The notes: generated by a model from the sequence alone, not told the origin. DNA of 64,000 nt from JADGNF01 sp964582085 (GCA_964582085.1 CAZOPV010000006.1:1-64000); one strand, 5' to 3'. Positions 24,538 to 34,348 are shown, counted from the first letter of the stretch. Numbers and translations are program-made.

Positions 24538-25917
24538 ATGCCTTCAGATAATATTAAATCAAAAAAAACTGTTGAGGAATTATTATCTAAAGCTAAAAAA
24601 CCTGCTCAACTTGCACCTGCCATGCACAGGTTTTATGAAGGCAAAATGCAAGTTATGCCAAAATGCGCCATTACAGGTCCAACAGACTTCTCTATATGGT
24701 ACACGCCAGGTGTAGCAGCACCTTGCCGAGAAATTCAAGCTGACCCTGATAAATCATTCGAATTCACTAACCGTTGGAACAGCGTGGCTGTCGTCACCGA
24801 TGGCACACGAGTTTTGGGTTTAGGCGACATCGGACCTGAAGCAGCTATGCCCGTTATGGAAGGTAAAGCCATGCTTTTCAAGTATCTAGGTGGCGTAGAC
24901 GCGTTTCCTATTTGCCTGAAAACCAAAAACCCTGAAGAAATTGTCCGCACCTGCGAGCTTCTTGAACCAACTTTTGGCGGTATAAACTTGGAAGACATAG
25001 AGAAGCCTAAATGCTTTTACACCTTAGAAAAAGCTCGAGAAAAACTTCAGATTCCAGTTTGGCATGATGACCAACAGGGCACCGCAACCGTAATTCTTGC
25101 AGGGTTAATTAACTCCTTTAAAATTGTGGGGAAAAAACCCAAAGAGACCCTTATAACGTTGATAGGCGCGGGTGCCGCGAATATACGTACAGCCTATGTT
25201 CTTCAGCGTTGGGGCGTAAAACCAGCCAACATCATTATGGTAGACGCAAAAGGCGTAGTGCACAAAAACCGAAAAGACATAACCAAGGAAGCTGACCCGT
25301 GGAAGTACGAGTTAACTCAAATAACCAACGGCGAAAACCGAGCAGGCAACATAGAAGAAGCCTTTAAAGGCGTCGACGCCGTTGTTGCTGCATCCAAACA
25401 GGGACCTGGAACAATTAAATCCGCCTGGATAAAAACCATGGCGGATGACGCTGTCATTTTTGCGTGTGCAAATCCTATTCCTGAAATTTGGCCTTGGGAA
25501 GCCGAAGAGGCAGGAGCACGTATTGTTGCTACAGGCAGAAATGATTTCCCCAATCAAGTCAACAACAGTTTAGGTTTTCCTGCAATATTCCGCGGTGTTT
25601 TAGATGTAAAAGCTAAAACTGTGACAGACGATATGTGCATCGCAGCAGCACAAGAACTAGCAAACTTTGCAGAGGAGCGCGGCATTAACGAGAAAGACAT
25701 CTTGCCCAGAATGGAGGAGTGGGAAGTTTTCCCCCGTGAAGCTGTTGCTTGCGCCTTAAAATCAATCGAGCAGGGCGTTGCCCGAGTTAAACCTAGCCGA
25801 AACGAGTTATACGAACGTGCGACAACAATAATTCGAACTGCAAGAGAATCAACTCTGTTACTCATGAAAAAAGGCTTAATTAAGGCTCCTCCAAAAGAGC
25901 ATGAACTCCTAAAATAA
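24538..25917 (+). CDS. NAD(P)-dependent malic enzyme
   Basis: A 459-residue protein with all malic-enzyme blocks: the Tyr in WYTPGVAAPC, VTDGTRVLGLGDIGPEAAMPVMEGKA with the catalytic lysine, LEDIEKP (metal ligands), HDDQQGTA, the Rossmann loop LIGAGAANI, and ACANPIPE. It oxidatively decarboxylates malate to pyruvate, yielding NAD(P)H. There is no C-terminal phosphotransacetylase-like fusion, so it is the short form. A C-terminal 80-residue helical extension follows the catalytic region. Transcribed alone. Confidence 0.94.
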   Translation: MPSDNIKSKKTVEELLSKAKKPAQLAPAMHRFYEGKMQVMPKCAITGPTDFSIWYTPGVAAPCREIQADPDKSFEFTNRWNSVAVVTDGTRVLGLGDIGPEAAMPVMEGKAMLFKYLGGVDAFPICLKTKNPEEIVRTCELLEPTFGGINLEDIEKPKCFYTLEKAREKLQIPVWHDDQQGTATVILAGLINSFKIVGKKPKETLITLIGAGAANIRTAYVLQRWGVKPANIIMVDAKGVVHKNRKDITKEADPWKYELTQITNGENRAGNIEEAFKGVDAVVAASKQGPGTIKSAWIKTMADDAVIFACANPIPEIWPWEAEEAGARIVATGRNDFPNQVNNSLGFPAIFRGVLDVKAKTVTDDMCIAAAQELANFAEERGINEKDILPRMEEWEVFPREAVACALKSIEQGVARVKPSRNELYERATTIIRTARESTLLLMKKGLIKAPPKEHELLK

Positions 25918-26004
25918 ACCGTGTTCAAGATTCTTTTTCAGTTCACGTTTTTGAGGAAAATTATTTAAGCGCCATAACAAAAATAAGGAGGTAGTGATAG
26001 CAAA

Positions 26005-26505
26005 ATGCGTTTAGACTATACCTTTTACATTTTGGCTGTAGTGTTCTTCTTAGTAACAGCCTTTTCATTTGTCATGGTGACTGAACAAAACGGGCGTAAC
26101 CTTTACGTTGTATCCACAGCAATTTTAGGTATTTTATGTGCCATTGTCGGCTTTTTTACTAAACCAAAAACGCAAACAAAGTTTACGTCTCAACAGCCAG
26201 AAGACACCACGCAGCAAGAAGCCCCCCCACCAGTCTTAACCATAGCAGAACCCAAGCCTCCTTCACCTCAAGTTCCAGTTGCTGTATTTCCTGAAAAACC
26301 GCCGGCTGCGACAGCTGATGTTACTTCAGAACTTACTCAAATAAGAGGAATAAGCAAAGCAAGAGCTGACCAGTTGAGGGCAAGTGGCATCGAAACTCTC
26401 AAAGCCCTAGCTGAGGCATCTCCAGAAGTTTTAGCTGCAAAACTCCAAGTTTCCCCTAAAATCGTCAAAATGTGGATTGGAAGCGCTAAGAAGCTGGTAA
26501 AATAA
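26005..26505 (+). CDS. Membrane protein with C-terminal helix-hairpin-helix domain
   Basis: A 166-residue protein: two N-terminal membrane helices (about 6-26 and 33-53), a Pro-rich linker (about 55-108), then a helix-hairpin-helix segment (QIRGISKARADQLRASGIETLKALAEA) like the DNA-binding or protein-contact repeats of DUF4332/RNA-polymerase-alpha type. GGAGG at 25987-25991 supports the start. It may tether nucleic acid or a protein partner to the membrane; this is inference. Confidence 0.75.
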   Translation: MRLDYTFYILAVVFFLVTAFSFVMVTEQNGRNLYVVSTAILGILCAIVGFFTKPKTQTKFTSQQPEDTTQQEAPPPVLTIAEPKPPSPQVPVAVFPEKPPAATADVTSELTQIRGISKARADQLRASGIETLKALAEASPEVLAAKLQVSPKIVKMWIGSAKKLVK

Positions 26506-26537
26506 AAAGGCCTCTGGATGAGGCAACAATATTTTTT

Positions 26538-26792
26538 TTACAATAATTTCACTATATTCCGCTTTTCTAGACGCTTGAGTGCATCCAAGAACTCGCTTCT
26601 TTTTTCTCCGCCCAAGTTAAGGTGATGCATTATGTCCTTAACAGAGACTTCAACTTTGCCAAAGTTCTCATGACGCTTGTGAAGATGCTTGACAATTGAT
26701 CGTTCAACTTTTCCGCAGCGCCACGTTGTATTCCTAATCAGGATAACAAGGTTCCTCATGAAGGGCTGCTCACTGCTTTGCTGCATAGCCAA
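26538..26792 (-). CDS. Small probable winged-helix protein
   Basis: An 84-residue basic protein. The second half (VSVKDIMHHLNLGGEKRSEFLDALKRLEKRNIVKLL) reads as a winged-helix DNA-binding motif without the wing. The N-terminal part is helical and basic. No family recognised. It is convergent with the helix-hairpin-helix gene and shares its terminator region. Confidence 0.6.
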   Translation of the reverse strand: MAMQQSSEQPFMRNLVILIRNTTWRCGKVERSIVKHLHKRHENFGKVEVSVKDIMHHLNLGGEKRSEFLDALKRLEKRNIVKLL

Positions 26793-26902
26793 CTTCCTTT
26801 TACCCGTATTATGAAGAAGCTAACATTTTTAAGCATTTTGTGCTCCAAGCCACTTCGTCAGACAGCAAACGAGCTTTCAATTGGTGTACCTTTATATGAA
26901 AT

Positions 26903-27352
26903 TTACAGGTTTTTCCTTAGGTATAAACCGTGACCACTGGGATAATAGTTCTCAAGTTTAGCAACTTTGCTATAACCTGATTTTTCATACAGCTTTAAAG
27001 CTGCAGTGTTGTCTTCCCGTACTTCCAAATGGCAGGTAGTGATAGCTTGTGCCCTAAAAATGTCTTCAATTACCTGTAACAGTTTTTGGGCAATGCCTCT
27101 GCGCTGAAAGGTAGGTGCCACATCTATAGTGAGTATGTGCCCCACAGGAGTGTTCTGATCCATTTCTATTACGCCTATGATGAAACCTGCTAATTGATGG
27201 TTTACCTTTGCAACCAAACCTACCGAATTATATGCGCTCAGTAAGGCTCGAAGGTAAGCCTTTGAAAAAGCTTCCAGTTTGAAGCATTGCCTTTCTATCT
27301 CATATAACTCGTCAAGTAGTCCACTTGTTGCGTATTCAATTGTTATTTCCAT
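26903..27352 (-). CDS. rimI: GNAT acetyltransferase (RimI-like)
   Basis: A 149-residue GNAT. The acetyl-CoA binding segment is VAPTFQRRGIAQKLLQVIE (R/Q-x2-G-x-A/G pattern), preceded by HILTIDVA and followed by CHLEVREDNTAALKLYEKSGY, the RimI signature. Archaeal RimI/Ard1 proteins acetylate protein N-termini. It lies 39 bases downstream of the flippase-like gene on the same strand and may share its transcript. Confidence 0.85.
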   Translation of the reverse strand: MEITIEYATSGLLDELYEIERQCFKLEAFSKAYLRALLSAYNSVGLVAKVNHQLAGFIIGVIEMDQNTPVGHILTIDVAPTFQRRGIAQKLLQVIEDIFRAQAITTCHLEVREDNTAALKLYEKSGYSKVAKLENYYPSGHGLYLRKNL

Positions 27353-27391
27353 TTGGGTGCCTTAAAATAAAAATAATGTAAAGCAAAAGTT

Positions 27392-28465
27392 TTAGGCTTT
27401 TTGCAGTGAAAATGCAGATTTTGCTTTAAAAACAGACTTCAACTCTATCCATTGTTGCACAGCAAAACCGAATCCCACTCGTATCCACAGCGTGATTATA
27501 CGACTTAGAACTGTTGCGGTTGCGCTAATGCCTGCAGGTACACCCATGGAGGTGTAGAGTGTAGTCATTGTTATTTCTGGTAGCCCTACCTCGAAGGGTA
27601 CACCTACAGGGATAGATTTGACAGCGACAACTATGGAAGATGTTATGAAGATTATCGTCCAGGATACTTGAACTCCTAACGAAAGAAACACAAGATAGGG
27701 GATTGCAAGACTGGAAATCCAATTTAGCACAAGCAGAGCAGTTGGCAAGATTAATGCTTGAGGTTTTCGTCCAAATTCTTTCATTGAATCATGGAACATT
27801 TTTGTTGCCTTTAATGTTTCCTCTCTAAGGGCGACGAACTTTTCTTTCCAACGTCCTCTGCTTATGAATTCTCCTGCTCTTATTAGGCCATCAATTATTT
27901 TTGTGCTCCAATTTTCTTTCCATGAAATTACCAGCAGCACACATAAGATAGCAGTTATCGAGGCTGTGAAAAGCACAATTGCATTGAAGATAATTGGATT
28001 AATGGTGGCGGTGTCAAAAAGAAAGATAATCCCCATAAGTAGAACTGCCACGTTGATCGCCATCCCCAAGATTCTCTGCGTGACTACTGAGGCGACTGTT
28101 TTGCCGCTGGTGCCGTTTTGTTCTCGGTTAACAAGGTATATCCTGCAGACTTCGCCTGCGATTGACTCTGCTGGAATAACAAGATCCATAAATATGCCGT
28201 ACCATGTGTAGAGAAAAGAACGCACTATTGAGATTTTGACTTTGAGCGCTTTTAGTATAGTTTGCCAAGAAACTGCATAAAAAAATATCTCTATAAATCC
28301 TACGAGTACCGCTGCTGAGTAAAGCCACAGATTAGCGGTCTGGGCTGTAGCTATAATTTCCAGAATGTTTACGTTGAAGAGAAGGATGTATAAAAAAAAG
28401 GCAACTATCCCGATTATGGGCAACAGTATTGTTTTATGTGTCAGTTGAGCTTTCGGCGTCTCCAT
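27392..28465 (-). CDS. UPF0104/LPG-synthase-type multi-spanning membrane protein
   Basis: A 357-residue protein with about eight membrane helices and the UPF0104/lysyl-phosphatidylglycerol synthase TM-region signatures: YAVSWQTILKALK, PAESIAGEVCRIYLV, and near the end PVGVPFEVGLPEITMTTLY. No C-terminal aminoacyl-transferase domain is attached. Archaeal relatives include AglD-type proteins and putative polyprenyl-lipid flippases, so a role in lipid-linked glycan handling at the membrane is likely. Upstream is a divergent short gap from TrmB. Confidence 0.85.
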   Translation of the reverse strand: METPKAQLTHKTILLPIIGIVAFFLYILLFNVNILEIIATAQTANLWLYSAAVLVGFIEIFFYAVSWQTILKALKVKISIVRSFLYTWYGIFMDLVIPAESIAGEVCRIYLVNREQNGTSGKTVASVVTQRILGMAINVAVLLMGIIFLFDTATINPIIFNAIVLFTASITAILCVLLVISWKENWSTKIIDGLIRAGEFISRGRWKEKFVALREETLKATKMFHDSMKEFGRKPQALILPTALLVLNWISSLAIPYLVFLSLGVQVSWTIIFITSSIVVAVKSIPVGVPFEVGLPEITMTTLYTSMGVPAGISATATVLSRIITLWIRVGFGFAVQQWIELKSVFKAKSAFSLQKA

Positions 28466-28574
28466 TCGTTTTCGCAGCCTATTGATGACCGCAGAATGAG
28501 GTCGCCCTCGATTATATGCTTTATCCTAAAAAAGGAGTTGATACCTTTTTCAAGCATTACTTTTTGCATACAGA

Positions 28575-29471
28575 CTAATATTGTAGTACCGAAGAGTTAG
28601 TGTGTAATTTATGGTCAACTGTGTTTTTTCGAGTTAAGTTTAAATTTGGTTGTATCTCTTCCCTTTTTCCCACAGGTATGCTTTTTGAGGCTTTGCTCCA
28701 AATCTCTTCAAAATAGTTTAAGGCTAAACCTGTAATAATGCTGTTGCTTGACCACAGAGAGGAGGGCGAGTTGTCAGCAGGAGTTGAAATGCATATGCTA
28801 ACTTCTCTTTTGTCCAGTATAGCCATAGTGATAGGTGCAGGGGGAATTACAAATCTAACTTCATATAATGGATGCTTCTGCAAAGTTTTTACATAATTCG
28901 GTAACCTTTTTCCATTTGGCGGTTTTTCCGTAATTGCCCTTATTCTTACCCCTCGCTGGAGTGTCTTCTTAAAGTCCGACAATCCATTTGATGTAACTCC
29001 ATCAAATGCTTCCCATGTTCCTATGGAATCAATGCTTACTTGGGACGCTCGAGTCCCGTTCATGAGTTTCTTGAAGAGAAGTGATAATTCCGAGATAATT
29101 AATAACTGTGGTTCTTCTTGTACCGCAAAGGCAATCTTGAAGTTGTCTTCCTTAAGACGATTGAGAAGCGCTGTAGTTTTTTTTGTCAATTTTTCTTGTT
29201 CTTGTAAGTGGTGTTGAAGTAAGCTATAAACGCCGTTTTTTATTGGAACCGCGTGATATTTGGTTGGGTTAGAAATTATCTGTTCCACAAGACCCATCTT
29301 TTGAAGAGACGGCATAATGCGGTAGACATCTTGACGTGCAAGGTTTGAAGTTTTCGAGATAGCCTTTATGGTGGCGCATTCTAATCGGCAAAGGGCAAGG
29401 TATGCTTTAGCTTGAACCAGTGTTAACCCCAAGTCCATCAACGTTTGGAGATACTCATCCTGTAGCATCAA
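28575..29471 (-). CDS. TrmB-family transcriptional regulator
   Basis: A 298-residue protein. The N-terminal winged helix reads GLTLVQAKAYLALCRLECATIKAISK with recognition helix ARQDVYRIMPSLQKMGLVEQI. A coiled linker (about 85-115) leads to a PLD-like effector domain with SIDSIGTWEAFDG and RGVRIRAITEKP. TrmB proteins bind sugars or other small molecules and repress transport or surface genes. It is divergent from the second PQQ-propeller gene across 136 bases, the same arrangement as the Lrp pair with the first propeller. The tail after residue 260 is low in conservation. Confidence 0.85.
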   Translation of the reverse strand: MMLQDEYLQTLMDLGLTLVQAKAYLALCRLECATIKAISKTSNLARQDVYRIMPSLQKMGLVEQIISNPTKYHAVPIKNGVYSLLQHHLQEQEKLTKKTTALLNRLKEDNFKIAFAVQEEPQLLIISELSLLFKKLMNGTRASQVSIDSIGTWEAFDGVTSNGLSDFKKTLQRGVRIRAITEKPPNGKRLPNYVKTLQKHPLYEVRFVIPPAPITMAILDKREVSICISTPADNSPSSLWSSNSIITGLALNYFEEIWSKASKSIPVGKREEIQPNLNLTRKNTVDHKLHTNSSVLQY

Positions 29472-29607
29472 AGGTGTTCCCCAATTTTTAGTAGGAGCAA
29501 ATATGAAGCCTTTTAGTTTTAAGCTTTCGCATTGTCGTCAGTACTACTGATTACAAACGCTTAAAACATTTTTAATCGACTACTTCCAATAAAAGGAGAA
29601 ATAAAAT

Positions 29608-32178
29608 ATGAAAAAACAAGAAAAATTTGCTAACTCCGTTGCTGTTATCACGATAATACTGATGCTAGCTGTTACCTCGATATTTGCAGCAATACCTTTT
29701 GCGTCCGCTGAAACCAAGATGGTTGAAACATTCTCTTTTATTGCTGCTGCACCCAACCCTGTAGGTGTAGGTCAAAATCTGCTGGTTACATTTAGGCTTG
29801 ACAAGGTCTCACCAAACGCAGGTGCATTAGGAGCAGGTACGATGTTCACAGGCTTTACAGTAAAAATCACTTTACCTGATGGGTCAGTCTTCAACAAAAC
29901 TGGTCTTACTACCGACCCTACGAGTAATGGCTGGTTTATCTATGTGCCTACCATGGTAGGTCAATATAAGCTGCAGACATTTTTCCCTGGCCAACGCATA
30001 AATGGTTCATCGTTTAGCTTGTTTGGGCTATCAGTTTACGATAACACATACCTTCCCAGTCAAAGTCCAGAAATTACAGTCAATGTGACACAGGAACCTG
30101 TTTTGCCAATGCCCAACAACCCCCTCCCAACCGGCTATTGGACAACCCCCATCTATGGAGAAAACAAAGGTTGGAACGAAATTGCGGACAATTGGTTAAT
30201 GGAAGGCTACGATTTCATGACGCGCTCTTTTGGTAGCGGCAACAACGCTTTCTCTCCATACACGATAGCACCCAACAGCGCACACATACTTTGGACCAAA
30301 CAAATTATGCTCGGTGGCCTCGTAGGTGGGCCTTTCGGAGACGTGAACTATTACCAAGGCTTATCATACGAAGAACACTACAACCCCCTCATACTTGACG
30401 GAAAAATAATCTTCACAGAGCACTATCTAGACCAAACAGTAGTCTACCAGACTCGTTGTGTTGATTTATACACAGGGGAAGATGTATGGATACTGAATGA
30501 CACCAGCATAAAATTCGCGCAGGTAGTTAATATCGATACGCCAAACGAGCACGGAGCACTTGCGTACCTATGGGACACGGGTCCAGGCGGTTTATTCTCG
30601 GCACCAAGCACCACTTGGAAAATGTATGATGCTTACACCGGCAGATACATGTGTAGTATCGCAAACGTGACATGGGGCGGTCCAGGAGGATTCGGAGTAT
30701 CAACCGCGATACCAGGACCAAAAGGTGAAATACTTGCATACACCCTTGACTCAACTAGGAACAGAATGATCCTCTGGAACTCAACCAAAGTTCTCTACAA
30801 TCCAACCTTCCTAGACACGTGGGGACCAACAATTGGAGCAACATACGACGGCAACAGAGGGGTCGAATGGAACGTATCAATACCTCCAGTGATCCCTGGG
30901 ACATCACTTCAAGAAGTTAAAGATGGTTATGCACTGGCGACATACGCCGACAACTCAGTGGTTCCACCTACTCATGTTGACGTAATGTATGACGTGAGTC
31001 AAATGAAGAAAGACTCAAACGGAAACTATCCCACCACACTGAGCCCATTGTGGACAGCCAATAGAACCGGCATCTTGGAGACATTCTACATTCCAGGTCC
31101 CATCGGCAGTGGCATATACACTATGTATGACGAAGCCAGACTTATAATGCACGCCTACAGTCTCAGAACAGGCGCAGAAGTTTGGTCAACTGAACCTTAC
31201 ACCAGCGGCTGGGCAAGCTTCAATTGGCAATGGCAAATCGCCTACGACAAATTATTTGTGTCAGGATACGACGGCCATGTTCGCGCTTACGACACTTCTA
31301 ACGGAAGACTGCTGTGGGACTATTACTTTGGAAGCTCAGGTTATGAAACGCCCTATGGTACGTACCCCGTCTATTCAGGCTTTACAATTGCTGACGGTAA
31401 ACTGTACATAACTAACGATGAGCACTCCCCTGACGGTATCCCATGGAGAGGTGGCAAACTTTGGTGCCTCGACGTTAACACCGGTGAACTAGTTTGGAGT
31501 ATATCCGGAAAGTTACGTATGGGTGCCATCTCTAATGGATACTACACGGCGCTTAATTCCTTGGACGGAAAAATTTACACTTTCGGTAAAGGACCCAGCA
31601 GAACAACAGTTTCAGCTCCTCAAATTGCAGCTCCATTAGGAACCGCAATAGTCCTCACAGGTACAGTAACCGACCAGTCGCCTGGCTCAAAAGATACTCC
31701 TGCTATATGCGATACCGACATGAGTGCGTGGATGGAATATCTTCATCAACAGAAGCCCATGCCTACTAATGCAAAGGGTGTCGACGTCAAACTGACAGCA
31801 ATAGACCCAAATGGCAACTTCCAAAACATCGGAACAGCAACGACAGACATAGCTGGAACCTTTGGCATAACATGGGTTCCTCCTGTCGAAGGATTATATC
31901 AGATTACTGCAACCTTTGAAGGAACCAACTCTTACGCTGGCTCATTTGCTACAACTTACCTGGCAGTTGGGCCAGCCGCTGTTGCGCCTCAGCCAACTGA
32001 GACTGTTGCTCCTACGGTTGCTCCGTCTGTTGTTCCGTCTCCGTCTGTTTTGCCTAGTGTGGTTCCTGAGCCTGAGTCTGCTGCTGTAGGCGTGGACGTC
32101 TACGTTGTCGCCGCCGCGGTAGTTGTCATCTTGGTGGTTGTTGCTGTAGCTGCGGTGTTTCTGCGTAAACGCAAATAA
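29608..32178 (+). CDS. Secreted PQQ-type beta-propeller surface protein, paralogue 2
   Basis: An 856-residue paralogue of the protein at 19555-22059 with the same domain order: signal peptide (1-34, ending PFASAETK), Ig-like domain (FIAAAPNPVGVGQNLLVTF), the PxPTGYWTTPIYGEN start of the propeller, repeats such as DLYTGEDVWI, SLRTGAEVWS, DTSNGRLLWDYYFGSSG and DVNTGELVWS, second Ig-like domain (TGTVTDQSPGSKDTPA), Pro/Val/Ser linker, VPEPESAAVGVDVY, membrane helix and RKRK. Identity is high at the propeller centre and low in the linker. AAAGGAG precedes the ATG. Divergent TrmB gene upstream suggests a different signal than for paralogue 1. Confidence 0.85.
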   Translation: MKKQEKFANSVAVITIILMLAVTSIFAAIPFASAETKMVETFSFIAAAPNPVGVGQNLLVTFRLDKVSPNAGALGAGTMFTGFTVKITLPDGSVFNKTGLTTDPTSNGWFIYVPTMVGQYKLQTFFPGQRINGSSFSLFGLSVYDNTYLPSQSPEITVNVTQEPVLPMPNNPLPTGYWTTPIYGENKGWNEIADNWLMEGYDFMTRSFGSGNNAFSPYTIAPNSAHILWTKQIMLGGLVGGPFGDVNYYQGLSYEEHYNPLILDGKIIFTEHYLDQTVVYQTRCVDLYTGEDVWILNDTSIKFAQVVNIDTPNEHGALAYLWDTGPGGLFSAPSTTWKMYDAYTGRYMCSIANVTWGGPGGFGVSTAIPGPKGEILAYTLDSTRNRMILWNSTKVLYNPTFLDTWGPTIGATYDGNRGVEWNVSIPPVIPGTSLQEVKDGYALATYADNSVVPPTHVDVMYDVSQMKKDSNGNYPTTLSPLWTANRTGILETFYIPGPIGSGIYTMYDEARLIMHAYSLRTGAEVWSTEPYTSGWASFNWQWQIAYDKLFVSGYDGHVRAYDTSNGRLLWDYYFGSSGYETPYGTYPVYSGFTIADGKLYITNDEHSPDGIPWRGGKLWCLDVNTGELVWSISGKLRMGAISNGYYTALNSLDGKIYTFGKGPSRTTVSAPQIAAPLGTAIVLTGTVTDQSPGSKDTPAICDTDMSAWMEYLHQQKPMPTNAKGVDVKLTAIDPNGNFQNIGTATTDIAGTFGITWVPPVEGLYQITATFEGTNSYAGSFATTYLAVGPAAVAPQPTETVAPTVAPSVVPSPSVLPSVVPEPESAAVGVDVYVVAAAVVVILVVVAVAAVFLRKRK

Positions 32179-32186
32179 AACCCAAC

Positions 32187-32208
32187 TTTCCTTCTTTCTT
32201 TTTTCTTA
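32187..32208 (+). terminator. T-tract terminator of propeller gene 2
   Basis: Pyrimidine run with T3-T6 tracts (ttccttctttcttttttctt) about 10 bases after the stop codon. Confidence 0.5.
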
Positions 32209-32274
32209 TAAGCGAATGACTTAAAGTGGCATTGTGGCAAGCCATAAAAGATAAAAACAATGTTATTTGTAAAA

Positions 32275-33903
32275 TCATGAGAAGGTAGGTTTTGGGTTCC
32301 CTATTTTTTTGCTTAAGCATGCAGCGATGAAACCATAGTATTCAGGTGATGCTTTACCTGGGCGGCTTTTGAATTCACCGTGGAATTGCGATGCAAAAAA
32401 GAAGTAATGATTAGGCAGTTCTAACGTTTCCATCCTTCTGCCATCGACGCTTTTGCCTGAAAAAACTAAGCCGTTTTTGGTTAAAACTTCTCGGTAGTCA
32501 AGGTTGACTTCGAATCTGTGGCGGTGTCTTTCTTGAATTTCTTCGGCTTTGTAGAGGTTGTATGCCAGTGTGTCTTTTTCGAGCATGATTTTATGTGCTC
32601 CCAATCGCATGGTGGCGCCTTTGTATTCGATGCCGCGTTGCTCAGGCATGAGGTCTATGACTGGGTAGGGTGTGTTGGGGTTGATTTCTGTACTGTTTGC
32701 GTCTTTTAGGTTGCAGACGTTTCTTGCGAATTCGATAGTTGCTAGTTGGAAGCCGTAGCATATGCCGAGGAATGGTATGTCTTTTTCTCGAGCAAATTTT
32801 ATTGCTGCGATTTTTCCTTCGGTACCGCGTGATCCGAAACCGTAGGGAACAAAGATGCCGTCATAGTTTTTGAGGTCAGAGATACATTCTGGATTTTGTT
32901 CAAGTTTTTCTGCTTCAAGATATGTTATGCAGACACGGGTTTTGCAGGCTGCGCCGGCGTGGCGTAGTGCTTCGCTCATGCTGACGTAGCTGTCAGTTAA
33001 GCCTGCGTATTTTCCTACAAGCGCAATGTTCACTTCGTGGTTGGGTTTTATGACGGCGTCGACAAATTGTTTCCATTCTGTGAAATCTGTATCTTTGCAT
33101 TTATGTCCAAAGCGTTGACATATGAAGTCTCCCATGCCTTGTTTATCTAGTATAAGCGGTACTTGATAGACTGAATCTGCGTTGTAGCTACAAAATACGG
33201 CATTTTCGGGAATAGTTCCGAACAAGGCAATTTTACGTAATGCTTCAACGTCAATCATTTTTGGGCTTCGGGCGACAATCACATCTGGTTGAATGCCGAT
33301 GCGACGTAATTCGTTGACGCTGTGTTGCAGAGGTTTGGTTTTCATCTCCATTGTGACATCCAGTATGGGGACTAATGCCACATGAACATAGAGCGTGTTT
33401 TCGTAGCCTTCTTCGAGGCGCATTTGCCGTATGGCTTCTAGGAAGGGTAAGCCTTCAATGTCGCCAACTGTGCCGCCTACTTCAGTTAGGACAACTTCAG
33501 CGGTTGAAGTTCGAGCTATAGCGCGTAGGCGGTTTTTTATTTCGTTGGTTATGTGGGGAACAATTTGAACACATCTGCCCAGGAAGTCTCCGCGGCGTTC
33601 CTTTTCGATGACGGATTTGTAAACTAGACCTGTGGTTATGTTGTTTTCTTGTTTTAGGCTCAAATCGAGAAAGCGTTCGTACCAGCCTAGGTCTAAGTCC
33701 GTTTCGCCTCCGTCATCTGTGACGAAAACTTCTCCGTGCATGTAGGGGTTCATCGTTCCAGCGTCAACGTTAACGTATGGATCAATTTTAATGACTGTGA
33801 CTTTCAATCCGCGTGTTTGAAGCATTTTGCCAATTGAAGAAGTTAATATGCCCTTTCCGACGGAACTTAAAACTCCGCCTGTAACGAAAATATACTTCGC
33901 CAT
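32275..33903 (-). CDS. pyrG: CTP synthase
   Basis: The 542-residue enzyme has the synthetase domain (FVTGGVLSSVGKGILTSSIG, KIDPYVNVDAGTMNP, EVGGTVGDIEGLPF) and a class I glutamine amidotransferase domain with nucleophile GICYGFQ and the His-Glu pair in QFHGEFKSRP. It makes CTP from UTP, glutamine and ATP. Leu is replaced by Tyr in the usual GICLG elbow, and Pro by Gly in QFHPE; both look tolerable. It lies two genes from an NrdD-like protein and pyrB, forming a pyrimidine neighbourhood. Confidence 0.96.
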   Translation of the reverse strand: MAKYIFVTGGVLSSVGKGILTSSIGKMLQTRGLKVTVIKIDPYVNVDAGTMNPYMHGEVFVTDDGGETDLDLGWYERFLDLSLKQENNITTGLVYKSVIEKERRGDFLGRCVQIVPHITNEIKNRLRAIARTSTAEVVLTEVGGTVGDIEGLPFLEAIRQMRLEEGYENTLYVHVALVPILDVTMEMKTKPLQHSVNELRRIGIQPDVIVARSPKMIDVEALRKIALFGTIPENAVFCSYNADSVYQVPLILDKQGMGDFICQRFGHKCKDTDFTEWKQFVDAVIKPNHEVNIALVGKYAGLTDSYVSMSEALRHAGAACKTRVCITYLEAEKLEQNPECISDLKNYDGIFVPYGFGSRGTEGKIAAIKFAREKDIPFLGICYGFQLATIEFARNVCNLKDANSTEINPNTPYPVIDLMPEQRGIEYKGATMRLGAHKIMLEKDTLAYNLYKAEEIQERHRHRFEVNLDYREVLTKNGLVFSGKSVDGRRMETLELPNHYFFFASQFHGEFKSRPGKASPEYYGFIAACLSKKIGNPKPTFS

Positions 33904-34057
33904 CTACGTTTACTCCGTAATAGACTACACCTTTTACCCTGTTGTAATATAACTTTTTTTGTCAACAGACGTGAATAAGCGTTTGATACTTTTCTTTTTC
34001 TCTAACTAATTGTCTGTATGTATTAGACAAATAAAATGGGGGAACTGCCTTAGTTGC

Positions 34058-34348
34058 TCAGTAGCGTCTCTGTTGCCGCATTACTGCTCGTGCAAGGAGC
34101 CAAATACCTACTGCAATTATGGCAAGTGGCCACCATGGAATATTTATATTATAGACCTCAGAAATCAAGAAACTAAAACCTATTATGATTATTATTACGC
34201 CCGCAATTAAAGCACCTGTACCTGCCCGTTGGCGGTGATGACGTGTTTCCATAAATCCTCTTGAGTGTTTGATGAGTATAGCACCACATTTAACGCAGAC
34301 GTTTGCATCCTCAGGGTTTAATTTCCCACATTTATAACAGTAAACCAT
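34058..34348 (-). CDS. Zinc-ribbon membrane protein
   Basis: About 96 residues: an N-terminal zinc ribbon (CYKCGKLNPEDANVCVKCG, two C-x2-C pairs), a basic Arg/His stretch, then two close hydrophobic helices (GALIAGVIIIIIGFSFLI and WPLAIIAVGIWLLA) and RRQ-type basic end. GAAGG before the ATG at 34348 favours that start; an ATG at 34390 would add 14 residues without a ribosome site. This zinc-ribbon plus DUF-type double helix is common in archaea and functionally uncharacterised. Confidence 0.75.
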   Translation of the reverse strand: MVYCYKCGKLNPEDANVCVKCGAILIKHSRGFMETRHHRQRAGTGALIAGVIIIIIGFSFLISEVYNINIPWWPLAIIAVGIWLLARAVMRQQRRY

